A stretch of DNA of 64,000 nt, taken from contig NZ_BMRT01000011.1 of the NCBI RefSeq assembly GCF_014648775.1, forward strand, positions 94,725 to 158,724. Direction: 5' to 3'. Origin of the DNA: Streptomyces abikoensis. GTDB taxonomy: Bacteria; Actinomycetota; Actinomycetes; Streptomycetales; Streptomycetaceae. Below the pieces are notes generated by a model. That model did no database searches, was not told the origin of the DNA, and saw only the letters and a list, made by a program, of their open reading frames with translations. A program made the translations under genes and the position numbers. Shown here piece by piece: positions 43,954-53,046 of this stretch (the first letter of the stretch is position 1; each line of letters opens with the position of its first letter).

Positions 43954-46653
43954 GTGACGGTGGGCCCCCGGGCGAGCTACCAGTCGATCGCCACGCGGAT
44001 CCTCGGGGCCGAGCGCTCCGCGTGGAGCATGAGGAACGGCGAGACGTGGTGCGTGCTCGCGCCACCGGGGTACCGCCCCCGGCGACAGGGGTGGAAACTC
44101 CATGTGTCGGCGACCGTCGCATCGGCCCCCCAGGTGCTGGAGCACGCGGCCCGCGTCCTCGTGGCGCACGGCTGCGCGTTCAAATTCGCCGTGTCGCCGC
44201 GCGTCACCGCCGACCTCACCTCGGTACGGGCCCCGAGGCCGCACTCCGGCAAGTTCCTCACCGCGTACCCCGCCGACGACGAGCAGCTGCGCACCCTCGC
44301 CGAGGAGCTGCACCGAGCCACCCTCGGACTCGCCGGCCCCGTGATCCTCTCGGACCGGCGGTACCGCCCCGGCAGCCTGGTCCACTACCGCTACGGCTGC
44401 TTCTCCCCGCCGCGCGAGCTCGATGACGAAGGCTTCTACCGCGGGCGGCTCCGGGCACCCGACGGCACGTACGTCACCGACGAACGCAACCCCTGGTTCT
44501 CCCCGCCCGCCTGGGCCCGCCCGCCCTTCGACGACGTCCCCGAACGCCCCCGCTCCCGGGGCGGCCCCGTCCTCCTCGCCGACCGCTACCTCGTCCGTGA
44601 AGCGATCCGCCACTCCAACCGCGGCGGCGTCTACCGCGCCCGGGACCGGCACACCGGCCGGGACGTCCTCCTGAAGGAGGCCCGGCCGCACGTCGGAGCC
44701 CAGCCCGGCGGGACCGACGCCCGGGACCGGCTGCGGCACGAGGCCGAGGTGCTGTCCCTGCTGGCCCCGCACGGCGTCGCGCCCGCCCCGCACGGCGTCT
44801 TCGAGGCCGGGGGACACCTCTTCCTCGCCGAGGACCTGATCGACGGCGAGAACCTCCAGCAGTGGTCGGCCGACAGGGCCTCGCACCACGGCGGCCGGCT
44901 GCCGGTCGCGGACGCCTGGCGGCTCGCGCGCGACCTCAGCCGCCTGGTCGGCGTCGTGCACGCGGCGGGATTCGTGCTCCGCGACCTCAAGCCGACCAAC
45001 GTCATCGTGCGGCCCGACGGCACGCCCGTCCTCGTCGACCTGGAAGGGGCCGTACGCACCGGGGAGAAGGCCCCCGTGCTGGGCACCCAGGGCTTCACCG
45101 CGCCCGAACACCTCTCCCGGCCGGAGGCCGGCCCCGCACCGGGCCCCGAGGCCGACTGCTACAGCCTGGGCGTCACCCTGCTGCACGCCACCGCCGGCAT
45201 CAACCCCGTCCTCGCCCCGGACACACCGCCCGCGCGCCCGCCCGGCGAACGCCTCGCGACGCTCGTCGCGGCCGCCGCCCCGGACTGCCCCGCCCTCCGC
45301 GCCCTGGCGCCCCTCGTCCTCGGCCTCACCGCCGACCCACCGGCCCGCCGGCCACTGGAGGCGGCTGCCGCCTTCCTACGAGCCGAACCGGCCGACCCGC
45401 CCCCGGCACCGTCACCCGCCCTCACCGGCCCCGACCTCGACCGCCTGCTCGGCGACGGCCTCGCCCACATCGCCGCGACCGTCGACCCCGACCCCACCGC
45501 CGCGCACCTGTGGCCCAGGCCCGCCTCCCTGCCCGAGGGCGACCCCTGCAACCTCCAGCAGGGAGCGGCGGGCGTCCTCGCCGTACTCGACAAAGCCGTC
45601 CGCACGGGTGAGGCCCCCGCCCTCGCCCCCCTGCTCCGGACGGCCGCCCACGGGATCGACGCGCGACTCGCCCTGCCCGGCCGGATCCTGCCCGGCCTCT
45701 ACTTCGGCCGCTCCGGCACCGTCTGGGCGCTGCACGACGCGGCACGCACACTCGACGACCCCGGCCTCGCGGCCCGCGCCCGGCAGTACGCCCTCGACAT
45801 CCCCCTGGACCGTGCCGACCCGGACATCTGCCACGGCCTCTCCGGCGCCGGCCTCGCCCAGCTGCGCCTGTGGCGCACCACGGGCGACGAGCGCTTCGCC
45901 GAACGGGCGTCCGCCTGCGCGGACAGCGTGATCCGCCTCACCGGCGAGGCCGACCGGACCGGCGGGGGAGTGGACTGGCCGCTCGGCCCGCCGCACCGCC
46001 GCGAACTCGCCGGTTCCGGTTCGTACGGCTTCGGCCACGGCGTCGCGGGCCACGCCGCGTTCCTGCTCGCCGCCGGCCGCGAGCTCGACCGCCCGGAACT
46101 CGTCGACATCGCGATCGGCGGCGGATACGCGCTGTGCGCGCTCGCCGAGCGCCGGGGCGACATCGCCGTCTGGCCCAAAGGGCCGGGCCGCACCGAGCGG
46201 ATGGGCCTCGACTTCTGGTGCCACGGCGCCTCCGGCATCGGCACCGCCCTCATCCGGCTGTGGCAGGCCACCGGCGAGCCCCGCTTCCGCGAGCACGCCG
46301 AGCTGGCGGCGCGCGCCGCCCACCGGGACCGCTGGCGGCTCGGCACCGGCACCTGCCACGGCGTGGCGGGCAACGCCCAGCTGCTCCTCGACCTGGCCGA
46401 CATCACCGGCGACGACACCTACCGGACCCGGGCCGCCGAGGCCGCCTACTGCCTCCACGCACGGGCCGCCCGGCGCGACGGCCGGCTGGTCGTCCCCGAC
46501 GACACCCTCCGCGACTTCTGCGTGAGCTACCACGTCGGCCTGGCCGGAGCCCTGGACCTCCTGCTGCGCCTCAAACACGGCGGCGGCCGGCCCTGGACGG
46601 CCGACCGGACCGACCACACGTCACCCGACCCGGACCGACCCGAGAGGAGGTGA
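43954..46653 (+). CDS. lanL: Class IV-type lanthionine synthetase (LanL)
   Basis: An 899-aa three-domain enzyme. Residues ~1-200 are the phosphoSer/Thr lyase domain (GWKLHVSATV, then FKFAVSP and YPADDEQL). Residues ~205-475 are the Ser/Thr kinase domain, with Lys 241 in LLKEA, LRDLKPTN with Asp 344, and a VDLEGA metal Asp near 362. Residues ~490-890 are the LanC-like cyclase. Unlike class III LanKC, zinc ligands are present: Cys 756 (DFWCHGASG) and Cys 801-His 802 (TCHGVAGN). The start is uncertain. GTG 43954 gives a normal N-terminus, and ATG 43894 is possible. Five bases separate it from the precursor gene. Confidence 0.9.
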   Translation: MTVGPRASYQSIATRILGAERSAWSMRNGETWCVLAPPGYRPRRQGWKLHVSATVASAPQVLEHAARVLVAHGCAFKFAVSPRVTADLTSVRAPRPHSGKFLTAYPADDEQLRTLAEELHRATLGLAGPVILSDRRYRPGSLVHYRYGCFSPPRELDDEGFYRGRLRAPDGTYVTDERNPWFSPPAWARPPFDDVPERPRSRGGPVLLADRYLVREAIRHSNRGGVYRARDRHTGRDVLLKEARPHVGAQPGGTDARDRLRHEAEVLSLLAPHGVAPAPHGVFEAGGHLFLAEDLIDGENLQQWSADRASHHGGRLPVADAWRLARDLSRLVGVVHAAGFVLRDLKPTNVIVRPDGTPVLVDLEGAVRTGEKAPVLGTQGFTAPEHLSRPEAGPAPGPEADCYSLGVTLLHATAGINPVLAPDTPPARPPGERLATLVAAAAPDCPALRALAPLVLGLTADPPARRPLEAAAAFLRAEPADPPPAPSPALTGPDLDRLLGDGLAHIAATVDPDPTAAHLWPRPASLPEGDPCNLQQGAAGVLAVLDKAVRTGEAPALAPLLRTAAHGIDARLALPGRILPGLYFGRSGTVWALHDAARTLDDPGLAARARQYALDIPLDRADPDICHGLSGAGLAQLRLWRTTGDERFAERASACADSVIRLTGEADRTGGGVDWPLGPPHRRELAGSGSYGFGHGVAGHAAFLLAAGRELDRPELVDIAIGGGYALCALAERRGDIAVWPKGPGRTERMGLDFWCHGASGIGTALIRLWQATGEPRFREHAELAARAAHRDRWRLGTGTCHGVAGNAQLLLDLADITGDDTYRTRAAEAAYCLHARAARRDGRLVVPDDTLRDFCVSYHVGLAGALDLLLRLKHGGGRPWTADRTDHTSPDPDRPERR

Positions 46654-46658
46654 TACCC

Positions 46659-46790
46659 ATGGAGGACATGGTCCTGGAGCTCCAGGAACTCCCGGAGACC
46701 GACGAACAGGCTCTGGAGCCCGCGATGTGCTGCGACACCGACCACACGAGCGGCCAGTGCACCGAGATCGGGCCGCGCTGCAAGGGCTGA
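46659..46790 (+). CDS. lanA: Lanthipeptide precursor peptide, four Cys
   Basis: A 43-aa peptide starting 5 bases after the synthetase stop, with GAGAGGAGGTG at ideal spacing. The leader MEDMVLELQELPETDEQ is acidic and amphipathic, with the L-Q-x-L element of class III/IV leaders; LPETD also occurs in the class IV venezuelin leader as I recall it. The core region after residue ~20 holds Cys 24, 25, 34 and 41 and possible dehydration sites Thr 27, Thr 30, Ser 31 and Thr 35. Four thiols and four acceptors are balanced. The cleavage site is not evident; no dedicated protease is nearby. Confidence 0.88.
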   Translation: MEDMVLELQELPETDEQALEPAMCCDTDHTSGQCTEIGPRCKG

Positions 46791-46803
46791 CGCCCGCCCG
46801 ACC

Positions 46804-46845
46804 GTTCTGTGCGGCCACCCACCGGAGACGGAGGCCGCACAGAAC
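46804..46845 (+). terminator. Hairpin between precursor and lanC (partial terminator)
   Basis: GTTCTGTGCGGCC at 46804-46816 pairs perfectly with GGCCGCACAGAAC at 46833-46845, a 13-bp stem with a 16-base loop, 14 bases after the precursor stop. Such structures often lower downstream read-through or protect the precursor mRNA. Confidence 0.8.
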
Positions 46846-46878
46846 CCCCGGGCCACCGGACGGAGGAGGAGAGGACAC

Positions 46879-47964
46879 ATGACCGGCGCGCCCGGTCGGC
46901 CATGGCACCCCCTGCTGTCCCCGGCCACGGCCGCCACCACTCTCGCCCGCGTCCTGTCCGCCGCCCGCCCGCACCGCGTACCCCGCCGCGTACGCCCCCA
47001 CCTCGCCGCCGGCGCCGCCGGCCTGGCCCTCGCCTACCACCAGCTGGACCGCTGCCTGCCCGGCCGGGGCTGGAGGACGCCCGCCGAGGACTACCTGGCC
47101 GCGGCGGCACGGGAGTACGAGCGGACCGGCGCCTCGGCCGGCCTCTTCGGCGGCGCGGCCGGCCTGGCCCTCGCCGCGCGGGTGCTCGGACACGACCTGC
47201 CGACCGCGCACACCCACGTCGTCACCGAAGCGTCCCGACGGGCCAAGGAGCTCGGCGACGACCCTCCGGAGCGCGCCGTCGACCTCGTCTCCGGACTGAC
47301 CGGAGCGGGCGCCCACCTCCTCGGCCGGCACCACGACCCCGCCTCACTGGCCGCCCTGCGCGACGTCCTCACCGCCCTCTCGCGCCGCCGGCCCCCACCC
47401 GACTGCGGCATCGCCCACGGAGTGTCCGGACCGCTCGCCCTGCTGGCACTGGCCCTCGGCGAGGGCGTCACCGTACCCGGCCAGCGCGAAGCCGTCGCCG
47501 GGTACGCCGCGCTGCTCACCGAACGGTGCGCCGACGACCCGTGGGGCCCCAACTGGACCGGCCCGACCACGGGCACCCCCGTGCGCGCCTCGTGGTGCCG
47601 GGGGAGCCCCGGCATCGCCCGCGCCCTCTGGCTGGCGGGGACGGCACTCGGCGAGGCGGCCCCGCGGGAGCTCGCGGTACGCGCGCTCAAGGCCGTCCAC
47701 CGGCGCCCCGCCGCGGCGCGCCGCGTCGACGCCGACCCCGGCCTGTGCCACGGCCTGGCCGGCCTGCTCCACATCACCGCGCGCTTCGCCCACGACACCG
47801 GCGACCCCGAACTCACCCAGGCCGTCGAAGGGCTGGCGGCCACACGCTTCCCACGCCCCGACGAGCCCGGCTTCCTCGACGGGGCGGCGGGCGTGGCCCT
47901 CGCCCTGCTGGCGGCGGCCACGGACCCCGAGCCCACGTGGGACCGCGCCCTGCTGCTCGCGTAG
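46879..47964 (+). CDS. lanC: Stand-alone LanC-type cyclase
   Basis: A 361-aa LanC-fold protein with the alpha-toroid G-x-x-G pattern (GLFGGAAGLALA, CGIAHGVSGPLALL). A complete zinc site is present: Cys 240 in SWCRGSPG and Cys 290-His 291 in GLCHGLAG. It would catalyse thioether closure, or deprotonation-linked tailoring. ATG 46879 has GAGGAGAGGA upstream. It follows the precursor beyond a hairpin, within the same apparent operon. A second zinc-competent cyclase next to a LanL is unusual. Confidence 0.88.
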   Translation: MTGAPGRPWHPLLSPATAATTLARVLSAARPHRVPRRVRPHLAAGAAGLALAYHQLDRCLPGRGWRTPAEDYLAAAAREYERTGASAGLFGGAAGLALAARVLGHDLPTAHTHVVTEASRRAKELGDDPPERAVDLVSGLTGAGAHLLGRHHDPASLAALRDVLTALSRRRPPPDCGIAHGVSGPLALLALALGEGVTVPGQREAVAGYAALLTERCADDPWGPNWTGPTTGTPVRASWCRGSPGIARALWLAGTALGEAAPRELAVRALKAVHRRPAAARRVDADPGLCHGLAGLLHITARFAHDTGDPELTQAVEGLAATRFPRPDEPGFLDGAAGVALALLAAATDPEPTWDRALLLA

Positions 47965-48113
47965 CGCGCTCCGCTCCCGTACGCCCGCCGTCGGGGGCCT
48001 CCCGCTCCCCGTGGTGTTGGCGCGGCGAGGGGCGACGTCGTCCAATGGCGGCAGGGCCCACACCCTGGACGACACCGACAGTGGTACCGAGACCGACGTG
48101 GACGGGAGAGACG

Positions 48114-49433
48114 ATGGACGGTGCTCAGGACCCCCACGAGACCATCAGGCGACGCCGCTTCGCGCGCCTGGCGATCGCGGCCGCCGGCACGGGCATCCTG
48201 TTGCTCGTCATCGCGGGACCGAGAAGCCTCCTGCTGCTCGGCGTCGGGGCCGCCGCGCTCGTCGCCTTCGTCATGGGCCTGTGGTGGACCGCCGCCCGGC
48301 GCGGCCCGGTACGGGTCCTGGCGGCCGGGCTGGCCGTCGCCGCCCCCGTCGCCGCGATCGTCCTCTACACCGCCGCCGGGCTGCTGTGGCTCGTCCTGCT
48401 GTGCCTCGTGCTGTGGGCCGGCGCGGCCTCCGCCGGCTGGACCGCGCTGGGCGCCGGCAGTCCCTCGACCACGGCCCGGGAACACCCCGCCGCACCGCCC
48501 TCGCGCCCGTACTTCATCATGAACCCGCGCTCGGGCGGCGGGAAGGTCGGGGAGTTCGGGCTGCGGGAGAAGGCGGAAGCCCTGGGCGCGCGCGTCGTGC
48601 TCCTCGACCCGGACGGCGACCAGGACGTCACCGCTCTCGCCCGCCGGGCCGCCGCCGACGGCGCGGACCTCCTCGGGGTGGCCGGCGGCGACGGCACCCA
48701 GGCACTCGTGGCCGATGTCGCGGCGGCGCACGGCCTGCCGTTCATGGTCCTCCCGGCCGGAACCCGCAACCACTTCGCCCTCGACCTCGGCCTCGACCGC
48801 GACGACCCCGTCGCGTGCCTGAACGCCCTCACCGACGGCGTCGAACTGCGCGTGGACCTCGGCCGCGTCGGCGACCGCGCCTTCGTCAACAACGCCTCGT
48901 TCGGCGCCTACGCGACCATCGTCCGCAGCCGCGCCTACCGCGACGACAAGATCCGTACCATCCTCCGGCTGCTGCCGGACGCCCTGTCCCGGCACACCGG
49001 CCCGCACCTGAGCGTCCACGCCGGGGGCGACACGATCGACGCCCCGCAGGCCGTGCTCGTGAGCAACAACCCCTACCGCGTCGGCGACAGCGCGGGCCTC
49101 GGCCGGCGCGACCGGCTCGACGGCGGAGTCCTGGGCCTGCTGGGCGTCAAGGTCGACACCGCCGCGCAGGCGGCCGACCTGCTGCTCGCCCCCGACTCGC
49201 CGGGCCTCACGCTCCTCACCACCCGCGAGGCGGTCATCGAGGCCGACACACCCGAAGTGAGCGTCGGCGTCGACGGGGAGGCCCTCACCCTCCCGGCCCC
49301 CGTACGCTGCGCGATCGAGCCCGGCGCCCTGCGCGTACGCGTCCCGCGCCGCCGCCCGGGCGTACCCCGGGCCAAGCCCCGCCTGGACTGGCGGCGGCTG
49401 TACGCCCTGGCCACGACGACAGGACGACCCTGA
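48114..49433 (+). CDS. Membrane-attached diacylglycerol/sphingosine kinase-like protein
   Basis: A 439-aa lipid kinase-like protein. Residues ~18-115 contain three to four hydrophobic helices. The C-terminal DAGK catalytic domain has FIMNPRSGGGK near residue 140, GVAGGDGTQALVADVA near 190 and PAGTRNHFALDLGLD near 217. Together these are the nucleotide and substrate motifs of the DgkB/YegS group. ATG 48114 follows GGGAGAG. Its position close to the lanthipeptide genes shows no functional link. Confidence 0.88.
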   Translation: MDGAQDPHETIRRRRFARLAIAAAGTGILLLVIAGPRSLLLLGVGAAALVAFVMGLWWTAARRGPVRVLAAGLAVAAPVAAIVLYTAAGLLWLVLLCLVLWAGAASAGWTALGAGSPSTTAREHPAAPPSRPYFIMNPRSGGGKVGEFGLREKAEALGARVVLLDPDGDQDVTALARRAAADGADLLGVAGGDGTQALVADVAAAHGLPFMVLPAGTRNHFALDLGLDRDDPVACLNALTDGVELRVDLGRVGDRAFVNNASFGAYATIVRSRAYRDDKIRTILRLLPDALSRHTGPHLSVHAGGDTIDAPQAVLVSNNPYRVGDSAGLGRRDRLDGGVLGLLGVKVDTAAQAADLLLAPDSPGLTLLTTREAVIEADTPEVSVGVDGEALTLPAPVRCAIEPGALRVRVPRRRPGVPRAKPRLDWRRLYALATTTGRP

Positions 49434-49463
49434 ACGGGCCATTCCGCCCCATCGAGCTGTCGA

Positions 49464-49502
49464 CCTGTTCAACCCGCCTGTTCAACCCTTCGCCCGAACA
49501 GG
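49464..49502. promoter_or_regulatory. Direct and inverted repeats upstream of NACHT gene 1
   Basis: CCTGTTCAACCC occurs at 49464-49475 and again at 49477-49488. The second copy also pairs with GAACAGG at 49496-49502 through a 7-bp stem. The block lies 82-120 bases upstream of the NACHT start and may be a regulator site or the end signal of the lipid kinase gene. Confidence 0.45.
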
Positions 49503-49583
49503 AGAGTTGTAGAGTGACCGCATTCGCCCGGCCCCCTCCCGTCAGGCCAACGCCGGGCACCGCATGGACTCGAGGTGGCAGCC

Positions 49584-52310
49584 ATGGCCGACGGCCAGCC
49601 GGGCGGCGACGTGAACAACATCTTCCAGGGCACCGCCGACATCGTCATTCAGTTCCGCGACAACTTCGGCGAGATCCACGTCCACGCGCCGCCGTCCGCC
49701 ACACCGCCGGAGAGGTCGGCGCACGCCCTCGCCGAGGCCGTCTACCGGCAGTGGCGGGAGGAGGCCAAGGCCTGGGACGTGGGCGGGGACCGGGCCGCGA
49801 TGGCGGTCCGCTGGGCTCCCCGGCGGCGCCGGGCCGACCACGCAGCGAACACCGGCGGGGACCTACGAGGCCGGGCCGACCAACTCGCCGACCTGCTCAC
49901 CGCGTTCCTCACGCTGCCGAAGCGCCGTCTCGCCCTCCTGGGAGCCGCGGGTTCCGGCAAGACCACGCTCGCCGTCCTGCTCACCATGGAGCTCCTGAGA
50001 CGACGGCTGGCGGGCCGCGCCGGCGACGCGAGCACCGAGGGCCTCCCCGTGCCGGTCCTCCTCTCGCTGACCTCCTGGGACCCGGACCGCGAGGAGTTCG
50101 GCGCGTGGTTCACCCGCCGGCTGGCCGAGGACCACCCCGGGCTGCCCCGCATCGGCGGCCGGCACCCCGCCCGCGAGCTGTGGAGCACCAGCGGGTCCGT
50201 GCTGCTGCCCGTGCTCGACGGGCTCGACGAGATGCCCGGCGCCCGCCGCTCGGCGGCGGTGAAGGCACTGAACCGCGCCCTGTACGACAGACCCCTGATC
50301 ATCACCTCCCGCACCGCCGAGTTCGACGCCCTCTCCCCGGAGACCGTGCTCGGGCACACGGCCGTCATCGAGGCGCGCCCCGTCACAGCCACCGCCGCCG
50401 TCGCCTACCTCACCCACAGCGCCGCCCCGGACGCGTCCCCGCGCTGGGAGCCGGTGTTCGCCGAGGTGCGCGAGCGGCCCGACGGACCACTGGCCGGGGC
50501 GCTGTCGACGCCCCTCATGCTGTCGCTGGCCCGTACGGTCTACGCACGCCCCTGGTCGGAGCCCGCCGAACTGACCGACCGGGTCCGCTTCCCCTCCCGC
50601 CGGTCCGTGGAGGACCACCTGCTGGACCAGTTCGTCCCGTCGGTGTTCACGGGGGAGATCCCCTCCCAGGACCGTCTGGACCCGCCGCGCCGGTGGTCCC
50701 CCTCCCACGCGCGACGCCACCTGGGCGCCCTCGCCCGCCACTTACAGGCCCAGGAGACCACCGAACTCGCCTGGTGGCGGTTGCACCGCACCCCCGCCGC
50801 CCGCCTCGCCGCCTTCCCCGCCCTCGTGCTCCTCGGGGTGGCGCTGTCCGCCCTGGCCACCGGCCTCGGACGGCGCGTCCGCGAAGCGTCGGGCGGTGGC
50901 ACGGGGCTGCTGGCGAACCTGGTGCCGCTGCAGATCTCGACGGCACTGTTCGCGGGCGTGGTGACCGGCATGGCGACCCAACTGCTCGTACGGACCTGGT
51001 ACGCCGATCACCGCTTCGGCGAGCCGAGACGAACGGTGAGCCTGCGGCGGCCGGTGGCGGCGGCGCGCTCCGCCTGGCGGCACACGACACGGCTCCGGGC
51101 CCTGTCCGCCGCCCTGCTCGCCGTCCCCCTCGCGGCCGGCCTCGAAGTACCCGTGCTCCACACCGCCGCGCCGGGCCTGTACTGGCTGGGCGCCGGCTGC
51201 GTCACGGCGGCGTTCGCCGTCGCCGTGCTCTTCACCGCGCCCTCCGACGCCGACGAGAACGCGACCACCCCACGCGCCCTGCTGCGGGCCGAACACGCCG
51301 CCGTCACCCGGGCCCTGTTCGTCATCGGCCCGCTGTTCGGCATCGCGTCCGGCGTGCTCCACTACGGGCCGGACGACATGTCCATGGCCTACGCGGCCGC
51401 GCTGGTGACCTGGCTCGGCGCGGCCGGGATGCTGATCCTGATCAGCCCGTGGAGCCGCTGGACGCTCGCCCGGACCACCCTGGCACTGACCGGCCAGGCC
51501 CCCTGGGCGCTGATGTGCTTCCTCCAGGACGCCCACCGCCAGGGCGTCCTGCGCCAGGTCGCGGGAACCTATCAGTTCCGGAACGCCTGGCTCCAGGAAC
51601 GGCTCGCGATCAGCACCTCGACCGGCCTCCGGAACCGCTCCACCTCCCTGTACGACGAGCGGCTCCTCGCGGAGGACGGCATCACCGCCACGTCCGACGG
51701 CGGCTGGGCCTTCCGGCTCACCGTGCGCAGGGGCACCCTCGCCCCCGTCAAGGCGGCTCTGCCACCGGCCGCCCTGTTCACCCTGGGCGTCGCGCTGCGC
51801 GACGGCGCGAGCGAGCCCGCCCGGCTCTGCGCCCCCGCCGCCCTGTTCCTCGGCCTCGGCGGCATCCTCTCCGGACTGTCCTGGCTCCTGCCACGCCGCA
51901 CCGCCGACCTGCGGATATCACCCCACCGGATCTCCTGCCTCACCACCCCGAAGCGAGAGGTCCGCTTCGACTGGACCCACGTCGCGGAAGTCACCGTCCG
52001 CAGAACCCGCGGCAGGAACGCGGAGACCGGCACGTACGGCATCCACGTCCGCCTCCACCCCGACGCGCCGCACGGCCTCCGCGCCCCGAGGGACAAGGGG
52101 GCCTGGCGCCTCGTCTGCGACATCGGACGCCGGCCCGTCCTGCCCCCGGCGGTCGAGGAGGCCCTGCGGGACTGCGCCGCGGAACGCTGGGTACCGCCCG
52201 CCTTCCCGTCCGTCCCCGGCGACGGCCCCCGCCGACGCGAGACGCACGCCGGCGACACGAGGAACGACTTCGCCCAATGGGAAAAGGAATTCGGCCCGTC
52301 CGGCAGCTGA
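49584..52310 (+). CDS. NACHT-type NTPase with C-terminal membrane domain (paralogue 1)
   Basis: A 908-aa STAND-like ATPase. The N-terminal ~30 residues form a strand-rich motif (NNIFQGTADIVIQF, then GEIHVH). A NACHT module follows: P-loop GAAGSGKTT near residue 125, PVLLSLTSWD, Walker B LLPVLDGLDEM and sensor ITSRTAEF. Residues ~420-640 hold six or more membrane helices. Near 640 is PWALMCFLQDAHRQGVLRQ, shared with the paralogue at 60232. Two more helices and a soluble tail end the protein. ATG 49584 has GAGGTGG upstream; GTG 49575 is possible. The family resembles signalling/defence NTPases, with no assigned effector. Confidence 0.85.
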   Translation: MADGQPGGDVNNIFQGTADIVIQFRDNFGEIHVHAPPSATPPERSAHALAEAVYRQWREEAKAWDVGGDRAAMAVRWAPRRRRADHAANTGGDLRGRADQLADLLTAFLTLPKRRLALLGAAGSGKTTLAVLLTMELLRRRLAGRAGDASTEGLPVPVLLSLTSWDPDREEFGAWFTRRLAEDHPGLPRIGGRHPARELWSTSGSVLLPVLDGLDEMPGARRSAAVKALNRALYDRPLIITSRTAEFDALSPETVLGHTAVIEARPVTATAAVAYLTHSAAPDASPRWEPVFAEVRERPDGPLAGALSTPLMLSLARTVYARPWSEPAELTDRVRFPSRRSVEDHLLDQFVPSVFTGEIPSQDRLDPPRRWSPSHARRHLGALARHLQAQETTELAWWRLHRTPAARLAAFPALVLLGVALSALATGLGRRVREASGGGTGLLANLVPLQISTALFAGVVTGMATQLLVRTWYADHRFGEPRRTVSLRRPVAAARSAWRHTTRLRALSAALLAVPLAAGLEVPVLHTAAPGLYWLGAGCVTAAFAVAVLFTAPSDADENATTPRALLRAEHAAVTRALFVIGPLFGIASGVLHYGPDDMSMAYAAALVTWLGAAGMLILISPWSRWTLARTTLALTGQAPWALMCFLQDAHRQGVLRQVAGTYQFRNAWLQERLAISTSTGLRNRSTSLYDERLLAEDGITATSDGGWAFRLTVRRGTLAPVKAALPPAALFTLGVALRDGASEPARLCAPAALFLGLGGILSGLSWLLPRRTADLRISPHRISCLTTPKREVRFDWTHVAEVTVRRTRGRNAETGTYGIHVRLHPDAPHGLRAPRDKGAWRLVCDIGRRPVLPPAVEEALRDCAAERWVPPAFPSVPGDGPRRRETHAGDTRNDFAQWEKEFGPSGS

Positions 52311-52371
52311 GCCCCCTTCACCGGACCGCCACGTTCCTGCGCGCCGGAACGGCACCGGTACGCTCCCGGCC

Positions 52372-53034
52372 ATGCGCTTTCCGATCGACGCCCTCTTATT
52401 CGACAGCGATGACACGGTCGTCTCCACGCGCTCGGTGGCCCGCGGCGTATGGAGGCGATGGGCCGAGTCTCGCGGCATGACCCTTGACGAGGTGATGGCA
52501 CGGGTCCCGGTGCACGGCCGTCCCGCCTCCGCGATCATCGCGGACCTGCTGCCCGCCGACCAGGTGGCCGAAGCGGTCCGGAGTCTGGAGGACGCCGAGG
52601 TGGCCGACGCCCGGGCCGGCAACGTCACCCCCGTGCCCGGAGCGTACGGGCTCACGGCCTCGCTGCCCGCGCACCGCTGGGCCGTGGTGACCTCCGGCGC
52701 CCGCCGCGTGGCCCGGGCCCGGCTCGGGCACCTGGGCATGCTGCCCGAGGTGCTCGTCACCGCCGACGACACCACCCGCCACAAGCCCCACCCGGACCCC
52801 TTCCTCCTGGCGGCCGAACGCCTGGGCGTCGACCCGTCCCGCTGCGCCGTCGTCGAGGACTCGCCGGCCGGGCTGGCCGCCGGGCGCGCGGCAGGCATGA
52901 CCACCATCGCCCTGACCACCACCCACCCGGCGGAGAAACTCGAAGCGGACGTGATCGTCGAGGACCTCACCGCCGTCTCCGCCCACGTCACGCACGACGG
53001 CCGGCTCGAGGTCGAGATCGCGGTACGAGCCTGA
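52372..53034 (+). CDS. HAD-superfamily hydrolase (sugar-phosphatase-like)
   Basis: A 220-aa HAD phosphatase. Motif I is LLFDSDDTVV, with Asp replacing the usual Gly before Thr. Motif II is VVTSGA, motif III the Lys in TTRHKPHPDPF, and motif IV VVEDSPAGLAAGRAAGM. The cap domain is helical (residues ~18-85), typical of beta-phosphoglucomutase/sugar phosphatase relatives. ATG 52372 opens the standard family N-terminus. The substrate is unknown. Confidence 0.9.
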   Translation: MRFPIDALLFDSDDTVVSTRSVARGVWRRWAESRGMTLDEVMARVPVHGRPASAIIADLLPADQVAEAVRSLEDAEVADARAGNVTPVPGAYGLTASLPAHRWAVVTSGARRVARARLGHLGMLPEVLVTADDTTRHKPHPDPFLLAAERLGVDPSRCAVVEDSPAGLAAGRAAGMTTIALTTTHPAEKLEADVIVEDLTAVSAHVTHDGRLEVEIAVRA

Positions 53035-53046
53035 TTCGAGGGGTGG

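Noticed and set aside
48011..52480. A 1489-aa plus-strand frame spanning the lipid kinase and NACHT genes
   Set aside because: It runs through three separate real genes in a shifted frame and is mostly Arg/Pro. Stop-free frames are common at this GC content.
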